Assembly (NCBI RefSeq): GCF_001420695.1
Contig: NZ_LJJB01000007.1
Coordinates: 1,634,184-1,698,183, forward strand
Source of the DNA: Brevibacillus choshinensis
Lineage (GTDB): Bacteria > Bacillota > Bacilli > Brevibacillales > Brevibacillaceae
Reading direction: 5' to 3'
Length of the DNA stretch: 64,000 nucleotides
Position numbers and translations under genes: made by a program
Shown: positions 17,819 through 25,313 of the stretch, in pieces
Layout of the letters: each line of letters begins with the position of its first letter
Numbering within the stretch: the first letter of the stretch is position 1
Notes under the pieces: model-generated
Told to the model about the DNA's origin: nothing
Databases searched by the model: none
Seen by the model: only the letters and a program-made list of their open reading frames with translations

Positions 17819-17866
17819 TTGACGAAATGAAAAACGCTCTGCTACAATCAACTTGTACACACGAGT
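17819..17866 (+). promoter_or_regulatory. sigma-A promoter and candidate GntR operator
   Basis: TTGACG (17819-17824) and TACAAT (17843-17848) are separated by 18 bases. Just downstream, at the expected transcription start, ACTTGTACACACGAGT (17851-17866) is an imperfect palindrome (one mismatched pair). It resembles the ACTTGT-N4-ACAAGT sites known for HutC-type GntR regulators. Autoregulation by the adjacent GntR protein is inferred. Confidence 0.6.
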
Positions 17867-17909
17867 GAACAACCACATAACTAAATCATAAAAATTGAGG
17901 TGCTATCGG

Positions 17910-18638
17910 TTGCTGAATAAAGACGACTTCGTTCCTCTATATATCCAATTGCAACGCAAGCTGAGAACTCAGATTTTAAACGGAGAATTCAAGGAAGGAG
18001 AAGCTATCCCTTCCGAAACAGAAATTATGAAAACGTTTCAATCCACACGAGGAACCGTTCGAAAAGCGATTGCCTTATTAGTGAGCGAGGGGTTAGTCCA
18101 TCAGGTACAAGGAAAAGGAACCTTCGTCCTCTTAAGACCGTTAAGCTACACCTTGACCAATTTTGGCGGGTTTACGGATTATTTGAAGAGTAGAAAAGAA
18201 ATAGCCGTATCCAAAGTATTGGAGCATTGTAGGGTCATTGTGGACGGAAAGGAATATTACAAGCTGGTTAGAGCGCGAGGTGTGAAAAAGGAAGATAGAA
18301 TCAAGTACTTGATGATCGATACTTCCTTGATCCCTCTCCACTTGTTTCCTGGTCTCGATCAGTACGATTTTGAACGTGAGTCTCTGTATCAAGTCTTCAG
18401 AGAAAAATACCAGATTTATCCGAAACGTGCAGAAATCAATCTATCGCCTGAGAAAATCAATGCACAAACGCGAGAAATCCTGCAGGTAGATAAAACGGAA
18501 GTGGCATTATTGAAGTCAGAAGGTAGCATTTTTGATCAGAACGATGTTGAGATAGAAAAGGTCAAGATTATTTGCGGGCCGAATGTTGAAATAAAAATCA
18601 TGACAAATATCAATGGCGAGTCAAATTTTGCGGAGTAA
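17910..18638 (+). CDS. GntR family regulator with UTRA ligand domain
   Basis: The 242-residue protein begins at a TTG with GAGGTG seven bases upstream. Residues ~5-70 are the GntR winged helix: VPLYIQLQRKLRTQIL, GEAIPSETEIMKTF, TRGTVRKAIALLVSEGL and VQGKGTFV. Residues ~90-240 form a UTRA effector domain of the HutC subfamily, which usually binds phosphorylated sugars, amino acids or similar ligands. It is the first gene before the ECF transporter/BtpA/PfkB/cupin operon and points the same way, so it is the likely local regulator. Confidence 0.92.
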   Translation: MLNKDDFVPLYIQLQRKLRTQILNGEFKEGEAIPSETEIMKTFQSTRGTVRKAIALLVSEGLVHQVQGKGTFVLLRPLSYTLTNFGGFTDYLKSRKEIAVSKVLEHCRVIVDGKEYYKLVRARGVKKEDRIKYLMIDTSLIPLHLFPGLDQYDFERESLYQVFREKYQIYPKRAEINLSPEKINAQTREILQVDKTEVALLKSEGSIFDQNDVEIEKVKIICGPNVEIKIMTNINGESNFAE

Positions 18639-18692
18639 GGACTAGCTTTCGAGCAATCAATGACAGTGATTAGATCCCGGTTTCACAGTTAT

Positions 18693-18727
18693 ACCCACCG
18701 ACTTGTTATCATTTTAATCGGATGGGT
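18693..18727 (+). other. inverted repeat in the leader of the ECF operon
   Basis: ACCCACCGA (18693-18701) pairs with TCGG-A-TGGGT (18718-18727), giving nine base pairs with one bulge and a 16-base loop. It lies ~125 bases upstream of the S-component start and is not followed by a T run. It may be an operator or part of a structured leader; no known riboswitch class is recognised. A strong ribosome-like GGAGAGGAGGTG nearby (about 18762) serves no visible ORF. Confidence 0.35.
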
Positions 18728-18852
18728 AGGACTAAAATATACTGAATATTATGACTTTTATGGAGAGGAGGTGTAATCGCCGATCTTCTAGTTCCGTAGC
18801 TTGGCCCGTGAAGTAGTCTCATGTTCTTATCCTATTCAAAGGAGGGGTTTTT

Positions 18853-19443
18853 TTGAAAAATAAACTAACGATCTTTTTAATCCCCATCGGGATTGCTGTC
18901 AATTTTATTTGTGGTCAAATTGTTTTGTTGCTAAAGCTCCCGATCTATTTGGATTCAATTGGAACCATTACAGTAGGTGCATTATGCGGTGGAATCCCAG
19001 GAGCTCTTGTTGGGACGATTACCAACTTGCTCATATCCGTTTCCAATCCGACTACGATGGCATATATGATTCTTAATATCATTTTTGGTTTGCTTGCTGG
19101 TTTCTTGGCAAAAAGAGGCGTGTTCCATAGTCTTTGGAAGACCGCGGTTGCAGGAATTGGATTCGGGATTATCGGTGGTGGATTAGGCTCCAGGATTACC
19201 GTCTGGCTGTTTGGTGGTCTCGGTGCTGGAACAACAGGTGCGATTACAGGTGTCCTTATGCAAATGGGGTTCTCTGCAAGTACCGGTGCACTAATTTCTG
19301 AGCTTTTTGCTGATATCTTGGACAAGATTCCGACCTTGATTATCGTTTATTTCATTCTGAAAAGCATTCCGGCAAGAACCTTAGTTAAGCTTCCGCAGGG
19401 TAGCCTGTTTATCAAAAAGAATGGTGAACAAAAAGAGGTCTAA
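18853..19443 (+). CDS. ECF transporter S component
   Basis: The 196-residue membrane protein has about six spans and the look of an ECF substrate-binding (S) subunit. Features include an N-terminal FLIPIGIAVNFICGQIVLLLKLP, then YLDSIGTITVGALCGGIPGALVGT, and several small-residue (Gly/Ala) helices for docking to EcfT. It binds the vitamin-like or nucleoside-like substrate and defines specificity, which I cannot name. The TTG start follows AAAGGAGGGG. Downstream genes encode EcfT and two ATPases, so this is a self-contained (group I) ECF importer. Confidence 0.82.
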   Translation: MKNKLTIFLIPIGIAVNFICGQIVLLLKLPIYLDSIGTITVGALCGGIPGALVGTITNLLISVSNPTTMAYMILNIIFGLLAGFLAKRGVFHSLWKTAVAGIGFGIIGGGLGSRITVWLFGGLGAGTTGAITGVLMQMGFSASTGALISELFADILDKIPTLIIVYFILKSIPARTLVKLPQGSLFIKKNGEQKEV

Positions 19444-19473
19444 AAAAATCTTCGAGTTTTCGTTGTAATGACT

Positions 19474-19530
19474 GAGCCGCCAACCATTGGAAAGCTTTTG
19501 CTTGGTGCAAAGATGCTTGGTGGCTCTTTT
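19474..19530 (+). other. hairpin with short T run between S component and EcfT genes
   Basis: GAGCCGCCAA (19474-19483) pairs with TTGGTGGCTC (19517-19526), one wobble, followed by TTTT. It lies inside the operon and could be an attenuator or RNA-stability element that tunes the ratio of S component to the downstream proteins. The EcfT frame remains open through it, but no ribosome site supports a start that far upstream. Confidence 0.4.
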
Positions 19531-19596
19531 CCCCATACACCAATTAGCGTAAAAGAAAACTCAACATGCGCGGTCCTTAGCGGAAGGAGAGGTCTT

Positions 19597-20382
19597 ATGG
19601 ATCTTGAGTTTGCCCATTCGTTTAAAAAACCACAGCTTACCGGTAATTGGTTTCTGGACTTAAATCCTCTGAGTAAGTTAAACATCTTGATCGTGTTGGC
19701 CATTGTGCCAATGATTGCCCAATCGTGGCAGGTAAATGTAAGTATGATTGCTTTTTATTTTTTGTTAGCAGGAGCAGCAGGGTGTTTCAAGCGATTTTCC
19801 AAAATGTATATACGATTTGGAGTAATGATCGGCTTTTTACTGTTCATCATGAGGGCTCTTTTTATTCCGGGTGAAACCCCTATATTCAAGTTCTGGTTTA
19901 TAACAATTACTCAAGAAAGCATTAACAAAGGGATCGCATTTTCCACCATGGTTGTAGCCATTTGTGGTGCAGTCATGCTGTACAGCGTCGTGACGCGAGC
20001 TAAGGATTTCATGTATGCATTGGAAAAAGTAGGTGCACCGCACACCACATCCTATATCATTCTCTCTTCTTTTCAGGCGATCATTGATCTCGGCAATATG
20101 TCAAAGGTGATTATGGAATCGCAGAAAGCGAGAGGAATTGAGACAGAGGGCAATATTCGGACGCGTATCAAAGCCTTCATTCCTATATTAGGGCCACTAT
20201 TTTTAGGTGCCATTTCGAGTACGGAAGAAAAAGCCATTGCTTTGGATGCTAGAGCATTTTCAATAAAAACGAAAAATACCCATTTATGCCACCTCCGACC
20301 TGTACCTGTATGGGAAGTAATCTTCGTGGTGGTTGTGAATGTAGCGTTACTAGGGTTTATCGTTTGGAGGGTTATGTCATGA
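19597..20382 (+). CDS. ecfT: ECF transporter transmembrane component EcfT
   Basis: From the ATG preceded by GGAAGGAGAGG the protein has 261 residues, usual for EcfT. It has NWFLDLNPLSKLNILIVLAIVPM (the family's P-x-x-K start), five to six membrane spans and the coupling-helix region. The two Ala-Arg-Gly-type signatures are SQKARGIETEGN and LDARAFSIKTKN, which contact the ATPases. It couples ATP hydrolysis by EcfA1/A2 to toppling of the S component. Its stop overlaps the EcfA1 start (ATGA). Confidence 0.9.
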   Translation: MDLEFAHSFKKPQLTGNWFLDLNPLSKLNILIVLAIVPMIAQSWQVNVSMIAFYFLLAGAAGCFKRFSKMYIRFGVMIGFLLFIMRALFIPGETPIFKFWFITITQESINKGIAFSTMVVAICGAVMLYSVVTRAKDFMYALEKVGAPHTTSYIILSSFQAIIDLGNMSKVIMESQKARGIETEGNIRTRIKAFIPILGPLFLGAISSTEEKAIALDARAFSIKTKNTHLCHLRPVPVWEVIFVVVVNVALLGFIVWRVMS

Positions 20383-21242
20383 ACCGTATCGAGCTGAAAA
20401 ATGTCTCCTACCAATATCCACTAACGCAAGAATTCGCACTGAAGGATATTCATTTTCAGTTTGAGCCAGGGAAGCTCTATGGAATAATCGGTTCAAACGG
20501 TGCAGGAAAAACAACATTATGCAATCTAGTTAGGGGACTCATCCCACATTTCTATCAAGGCGAACTTACTGGTGAAGTTTTGATCGATGGAAAAGATGTG
20601 CGAGATTGGGAAAGCAGTGAGCTATCCGCGAAGATCGGCTACATTTTTCAAAATCCATTTTCTCAGATCAGCGGTGTGAAAGAGACCGTATTTGAAGAAA
20701 TCGCACTGGGACTGGAGAATCTGGGTATCGAAAAGGATGAGATGATCGACAGGATCATCGAAGTGGTGAAGTTGTTGAAGCTGGAAGAATTGATCAAAAA
20801 GAATCCCAACAACCTCTCAGGAGGTCAACGCCAAAGGGTTGCCTTCGCTTCGATCATTGTGATGAACAATGACCTTCTCGTAATTGACGAGCCTACTTCA
20901 CAACTTGATCCACAAAGCACACATGATGTATTTGAGATTATCCATATGTTGAAGCAACAGGGGAAAACCATCTTGCTGGTAGAACATAAGGTCGATCTGA
21001 TCGCGGAGTATTCCGATGACGTATTGGTTATGCAAAAAGGGCAGATTGTTTTTAGCGGTCCGACAGGAGAAGTTCTGTCGAATAAGGATCTCTTGAACAA
21101 AGGTGCTTCCATACCACAGGTGGCTTTGTTGGGACATGAAATGAAGGAGGCGAATAAACCGTTCGAGTCGGTCCCGATAACCAAATCGCAGGCCAAAGAG
21201 CAGATTATGAAAAGGATGGGAAAGGCATATGGGAGCAATTGA
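20379..21242 (+). CDS. ecfA1: ECF transporter ATPase EcfA1
   Basis: The 287-residue ABC ATPase starts at the ATG overlapping the EcfT stop. It has Walker A GSNGAGKTT (residues ~36-44), the Q-loop FQNPFSQISG, a canonical signature LSGGQRQRV, Walker B LLVIDEPTSQLD and the switch His in LLVEHKVDL. It energises the ECF importer with the next gene product, which overlaps it by 14 bases. Unlike its partner it has every catalytic motif intact. Confidence 0.93.
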   Translation: MNRIELKNVSYQYPLTQEFALKDIHFQFEPGKLYGIIGSNGAGKTTLCNLVRGLIPHFYQGELTGEVLIDGKDVRDWESSELSAKIGYIFQNPFSQISGVKETVFEEIALGLENLGIEKDEMIDRIIEVVKLLKLEELIKKNPNNLSGGQRQRVAFASIIVMNNDLLVIDEPTSQLDPQSTHDVFEIIHMLKQQGKTILLVEHKVDLIAEYSDDVLVMQKGQIVFSGPTGEVLSNKDLLNKGASIPQVALLGHEMKEANKPFESVPITKSQAKEQIMKRMGKAYGSN

Positions 21243-22041
21243 ATTAAGAAATGTTTCGTTCGCTTACCCCAACGGCCATACCGCCAATGAACATTTGAAC
21301 CTCGAAATCAAAAGCGGCGAAAGAGTAGCGATAGTGGGCCAGAATGGAGCAGGAAAAACAACGGCAGTCAAGCTGATGAATGGTTTGAACAAACCTACAC
21401 AGGGCGATGTGCTTGTAAATGGAATCAATACGAAAGAGAAGACTGCTGCCCAAATCTCAGCGTTTGTTGGATATGTGTTTCAGAATCCTGATGAACAAAT
21501 TTTCAACACTTCAGTCAAGACGGAAATTGAATATATGCTGCACTATATGAAACTGGATCAAACAGAAATCGATCGCCGGGTAGAACGTGCAGTTGAGCTT
21601 ACAGGGATCAAAAGATATCTGAACATGAATCCGTATGATGTTCCGTATTCCATGCGAAAATTTGTGACGATTGCAGTCGTTCTCGCCATGGAGACACCTT
21701 ATCTCATTCTGGACGAGCCTACGGCAGGCCAGGATATGGATGGAATTTTCACACTCGCAAGACTCATGGATGTGTTGCGGGAGGAAGGTAAGAGCGTTAT
21801 TACGATCACCCATGATATGGAGTTCGTAGCTGATTATTTTAGCAGAGTAGTGGTCATGGCTAACAAACGAATCGTCGCGGATGAATCAGCCAGAGAAATT
21901 TTCTGGAATGAAGAGTGGATCACCGAAGCCAGAATCAAGAAGCCGCAGATCAGCGAGCTTGCAAAAGAACTGGGAATCGATGGATCGATCCTGTATAGAA
22001 ATGAACTAGTCAATGTACTAGCCTTTGACAAAAATAAATAA
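21229..22041 (+). CDS. ecfA2: ECF transporter ATPase EcfA2 with degenerate signature motif
   Basis: The 270-residue ATPase has Walker A GQNGAGKTT, Q-loop FQNPDEQIFN, Walker B LILDEPTAGQD and switch His ITHDMEF. The ABC signature, however, reads VPYSMRKFV where LSGGQ is expected. In an A1/A2 heterodimer this signature would pair with the Walker A of EcfA1, so one of the two ATP sites is probably weak or inactive. Such asymmetry is known in other ABC transporters and is less usual in ECF pairs. Its start lies inside the EcfA1 gene, indicating translational coupling. Confidence 0.9.
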   Translation: MGAIELRNVSFAYPNGHTANEHLNLEIKSGERVAIVGQNGAGKTTAVKLMNGLNKPTQGDVLVNGINTKEKTAAQISAFVGYVFQNPDEQIFNTSVKTEIEYMLHYMKLDQTEIDRRVERAVELTGIKRYLNMNPYDVPYSMRKFVTIAVVLAMETPYLILDEPTAGQDMDGIFTLARLMDVLREEGKSVITITHDMEFVADYFSRVVVMANKRIVADESAREIFWNEEWITEARIKKPQISELAKELGIDGSILYRNELVNVLAFDKNK

Positions 22042-22057
22042 GTTCGGGGTGGAAAAA

Positions 22058-22801
22058 ATGAAGGAAAGCAAGCGACATTTTTTAAGTCTGTTTAATGAGA
22101 AAAAACCGGTCATGGCAATGATTCATCTGAAAGGGGAAAGTACGGAGGAAAAAATGGAGATTGCCAAACGTGAAATTGACCAATTAATCGAAAATGGGAT
22201 TGACGCTGTCATTATCGAAAACTATTTCGGCAGTCCGGAGCACGTGGAAGAAGTACTGAAATATGTACATACGAAACGTAAAGAGATTATTTATGGGGTA
22301 AACGTCCTTGATCACGATGAAAAGGCATTTGAATTGGCCAATAAATATGACGCGAAGTTTATTCAGCTTGATTCGGTGGCAGGTCATCTGCCAGTTGAAG
22401 AAGACACAGAGTTCCATGAATTTATGATCAGGATGCGCGAAAAAACCGGTGCATTTGTGCTTGGTGGTGTCCGATTCAAATATCAGCCTTACCTGTCAGG
22501 CAGATCCCTGGAAGAAGATTTGAAAGTCGGGATGGAGCGATGCGATGGGATCGTCGTCACAGGCGATGGAACGGGTATGGAAACGGACATGGATAAAATC
22601 AAATCGTTTCGAAACATCGTAGGCGATGACTTCCCTCTGATTGTTGGAGCTGGTCTAACTTCTGAAAATGTCGACACCCAGCTCTCCATTGGGGACGCAG
22701 CCATCGTCGGAAGTTATTTGAAAGATACCTATAAAGATGATGGCAATGTTTGTGTGAAACACGTTCAAGAATTCATGAGAGCCGTTGAAAAAATACGGTA
22801 A
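22058..22801 (+). CDS. BtpA/SgcQ family TIM-barrel protein
   Basis: The 247-residue protein matches the BtpA/SgcQ family. It has KPVMAMIHLKG at the first strand, then DAVIIENYFGSP, YGVNVLDHD, FIQLDSVAGH, DGIVVTGDGTGMET and FPLIVGAGLTSENVD, ending in DAAIVGSYLKD. The last motifs resemble the phosphate-binding loops of phosphosugar-handling TIM barrels. BtpA was named for photosystem I biogenesis in cyanobacteria and SgcQ for a sugar gene cluster in E. coli; the reaction is unknown. Its place after an ECF importer and before a sugar kinase suggests it acts on a phosphorylated sugar- or nucleoside-like intermediate. Confidence 0.85.
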   Translation: MKESKRHFLSLFNEKKPVMAMIHLKGESTEEKMEIAKREIDQLIENGIDAVIIENYFGSPEHVEEVLKYVHTKRKEIIYGVNVLDHDEKAFELANKYDAKFIQLDSVAGHLPVEEDTEFHEFMIRMREKTGAFVLGGVRFKYQPYLSGRSLEEDLKVGMERCDGIVVTGDGTGMETDMDKIKSFRNIVGDDFPLIVGAGLTSENVDTQLSIGDAAIVGSYLKDTYKDDGNVCVKHVQEFMRAVEKIR

Positions 22802-22833
22802 TATAAGGGCGTCCCTTGATAATGGAGGTTCAC

Positions 22834-23790
22834 ATGGACAGAAACTACTCTTTTTTTGTTGGGGATATCGCCCTAGACGAATATTACAGGGCACCGTACT
22901 GGCCCAACATCAGAGAAAAAGTACTCGTAGAAACATTAGAAAAACACGTCGGTGGAATGATTGCAAATGCGGCCAGTGTTTACAACGGATATAATGAGTC
23001 CGTTTATTTTTTGTCATTGCTTAATAGCGGCAACATTACGCAAATGCTGTGTGAAGACCTTCGCAAACGTGGTATCGACACTCGTTACATTCTGACAGAT
23101 GATACATTGCCAGATGCCAAAAACATCATTATTCTCACGGAAGATGACCATACCTTATTTATTCCTACGCTCGGTATTAAACACTTTGAAATTACGCCTG
23201 AAATCATGGAGGACATGTGCAAGGCTAAATATGTCTACTCCTCCATCGTGGAAGTAAGACCATTACGCTGCGGCGAGATGGATGCCATGGATATCATTAA
23301 AAAAATTAGAGCCTCCGGAGCAAAAATCGTCTATGATTTGGACGTTGCTCATCTAGAGCCGGGAGACGAACGCTTTTTCGAAGAGATGGATATTGTCTTT
23401 TTTAACAAGAATGGATTTGATGTTTATCGTAACGGAGCACCCTATGAACAAGCAGTCGCACAACTGTTGAACAAGGGAACAGAAATGGTAGTCGTGACAT
23501 TTGCAGAAGAAGGCTGCAAGGTTCATACCAAAGATCAGCTGATTGAGGTTCCGGGAATCTCCGTCGAGGTAGTGGATGTTACCGGCGCAGGTGATACATT
23601 TTGCAGCTCCTTTATTCACGCGCTCAATCAATCAAATGATTTGCGTGTAGTGGCCAATTTTGCCAATGCTGCCGCTGCGCGAGCGGTGACCATTATGGGG
23701 CCTCGTGGGGGAGTTGCTTCAAGTGAAACCATCATTTCCTTCCTGATAGAAAAAGGCATCGGAACGGAAGAGGAATATAGATGTTTTTAA
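22834..23790 (+). CDS. PfkB family carbohydrate/nucleoside kinase
   Basis: The 318-residue protein is a PfkB (ribokinase-like) kinase. The N-terminal FFVGDIALDEYYRAPYWP is the substrate-entry region, HVGGMIANAASVYNGY the Gly-Gly switch, and VVDVTGAGDTFCSSFIHAL the catalytic signature with the base Asp. The C-terminal FANAAAARAVTIMGPRGGV is the adenine-binding end. It would phosphorylate a hydroxymethyl group of a sugar or nucleoside. Start chosen at the ATG five bases after GGAGG; an earlier in-frame ATG lies before the ribosome site. Confidence 0.9.
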   Translation: MDRNYSFFVGDIALDEYYRAPYWPNIREKVLVETLEKHVGGMIANAASVYNGYNESVYFLSLLNSGNITQMLCEDLRKRGIDTRYILTDDTLPDAKNIIILTEDDHTLFIPTLGIKHFEITPEIMEDMCKAKYVYSSIVEVRPLRCGEMDAMDIIKKIRASGAKIVYDLDVAHLEPGDERFFEEMDIVFFNKNGFDVYRNGAPYEQAVAQLLNKGTEMVVVTFAEEGCKVHTKDQLIEVPGISVEVVDVTGAGDTFCSSFIHALNQSNDLRVVANFANAAAARAVTIMGPRGGVASSETIISFLIEKGIGTEEEYRCF

Positions 23791-23819
23791 ACGCGAAGCA
23801 TTTGAAAGGAGACTTTTAA

Positions 23820-24299
23820 ATGAACGTAAAGGCGGTACCCGTCTCATCCATTGACTTCTCAAAATACGGAACCTATTATCATATGAAGGAAAATACGAGC
23901 AATGTATGGCATTCGCAAGGGGAGGGCTGGGAAGACAGCCGGACCAATAAGCCACTGATTAACACTCCTGGCACTTTGGGGTTCACACTTGGATCTCCTG
24001 CACCATGTATGGTATCTACCATGGAACGGCATCTTCATACGCAGGAGGCGCTTTTCTGCTTATCTGAACCCATTGTCGTAGCCCTGGCTATTTCAAGTGA
24101 TAACGAGCAGCCGCATGCTTCGGATATTGAGGCTGTACTTATACAACCTGGGGAAGTGATCGTGCTTAATGAGGGGGTATGGCATGATGCATGCCACGGA
24201 ATAAACAAATCCTCTCATTATTACTGGATGGCAACAGAGTCAGATGAACCTACTGAATGGGTTGGGATTAGTGGCGGACCGATTGCACTAGCGTACTAG
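23820..24299 (+). CDS. cupin-fold protein, ureidoglycolate-lyase-like
   Basis: The 159-residue protein has a small cupin barrel. HLHTQEALFCLSEPIVVAL carries His ligands and a Glu, and VIVLNEGVWHDACHG the second His motif, followed by YYWMATE. This order (HTQE...LNxGxWH) matches the ureidoglycolate lyase (AllA)/DUF4867 type. It may be an isomerase or lyase acting on the phosphorylated intermediate. AAAGGAG precedes the ATG. It is the last gene of the operon, just before a strong bidirectional terminator. Confidence 0.75.
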   Translation: MNVKAVPVSSIDFSKYGTYYHMKENTSNVWHSQGEGWEDSRTNKPLINTPGTLGFTLGSPAPCMVSTMERHLHTQEALFCLSEPIVVALAISSDNEQPHASDIEAVLIQPGEVIVLNEGVWHDACHGINKSSHYYWMATESDEPTEWVGISGGPIALAY

Positions 24300-24315
24300 C
24301 CTGTTTGTAAGATAA

Positions 24316-24358
24316 AATAGCAAGCCTCACCGCACTGGTAGAGGCTTGCTATTTTTTT
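24316..24358. terminator. bidirectional terminator between cupin and MerR genes
   Basis: A perfect 13-bp stem (AATAGCAAGCCTC / GAGGCTTGCTATT, 12-base loop) has A- and T-runs on its flanks. It serves both converging genes; the MerR stop codon lies inside the hairpin. Confidence 0.9.
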
Positions 24359-25187
24359 GAACGGGAACTTGAATTTCAAACATGATTTCATTGGGGTTAT
24401 CTGTAATCGTGATATCCACTTGCATGATTTGCAGGGCGCTGCCCGTAATGCGATAGCCCGTTTCCTGAAGGTACTCAAACAGCTTGTACAAGCTTTCGCT
24501 TCGATTCCTGAGTAATTCTCCGTTATAACGGATACATGCGAATAATCCAGCCGGAATGATTTTCAGATGCTGTTTTTGGATTTTTGCTTTATTTTTTGCA
24601 ACGACAAAAATAACGGAAGGTTCTTCACAACGATTTGCCCGAAGGTCGGCTTCCTCGATAATGATACCGAGTCGATTGCTGGCCAGAATCGGCGCCTTTT
24701 CCGTAAGCATGCTCTCTAGTCTGATGACACCGTAGCAAAGCTCCAAATTGCTATTGATTTTTTCATGCAAAGTAATTAACTTCCTGCTTTTCATTTCGCG
24801 GAACCTGACCTCGTGAAGTTCCTCTTCTCTGCTGACCTCACTCAAATATACTATTTTTTCTCGAATGTTTTCTTCCAGTTCAGCTAACTCATTCAGCTTT
24901 GATAGTAACTCCGAATGCTTGGCTTTCAGAATGTCCAACGATTTCTTGAAATTCCGTTGATCAAAATACTGTTTGATCTCGTCGGTGCTCATCCCGATCT
25001 GTCGTAGCTCTTTGATGGTTCCCAAAATCTCGTACTGAAAAATGGAATAGTATCGATATCCCGAGTAGGGATCAACATATTGGGGTTTGAATAAGACGAT
25101 GCGATCGTAGTGCCGTAAAGTCTCCGTGGTCATGCCTCGTAATTTTGCCATCTCGCTAATGGTTAGATTTTCTTTCAATGAAGACAC
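24327..25187 (-). CDS. MerR family regulator with GyrI-like effector domain
   Basis: The 286-residue protein has an N-terminal MerR winged helix (LTISEMAKLRGMTTETLRHYDRIVLFKP, then YSGYRYYSIFQYEILG) and a long dimerisation coiled coil (~85-125). The C-terminal ~150-residue effector domain is of the BmrR/GyrI type, which binds amphipathic or cationic small molecules. The start is GTG at 25187, or a TTG three codons later. It is divergent from the permease operon at 25314. The operon promoter has the 19-base spacer and dyad typical of MerR control. A polyamine or other cationic ligand is plausible. Confidence 0.9.
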   Translation of the reverse strand: MSSLKENLTISEMAKLRGMTTETLRHYDRIVLFKPQYVDPYSGYRYYSIFQYEILGTIKELRQIGMSTDEIKQYFDQRNFKKSLDILKAKHSELLSKLNELAELEENIREKIVYLSEVSREEELHEVRFREMKSRKLITLHEKINSNLELCYGVIRLESMLTEKAPILASNRLGIIIEEADLRANRCEEPSVIFVVAKNKAKIQKQHLKIIPAGLFACIRYNGELLRNRSESLYKLFEYLQETGYRITGSALQIMQVDITITDNPNEIMFEIQVPVQKNSKPLPVR

Positions 25188-25228
25188 CGCCTTTGGATGT
25201 AGAAGCGTGAACTACTATAACATACCTA

Positions 25229-25259
25229 TTGACCTTTGTGTAACACAAAGCTTTAACAT
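25229..25259 (+). promoter_or_regulatory. MerR-type promoter with 19-base spacer and central dyad
   Basis: The -35 TTGACC (25229-25234) and -10 TAACAT (25254-25259) are 19 bases apart, the overlong spacing that MerR proteins correct by DNA untwisting. The perfect inverted repeat CTTTGTG-TAA-CACAAAG (25234-25250) lies between them. It drives the permease/ureohydrolase operon and is almost surely the site of the divergent MerR protein. Confidence 0.82.
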
Positions 25260-25313
25260 ACGTATATACAAGACTAATTATTCAGAATTATCAATCTAAG
25301 GGGACTGATATGG

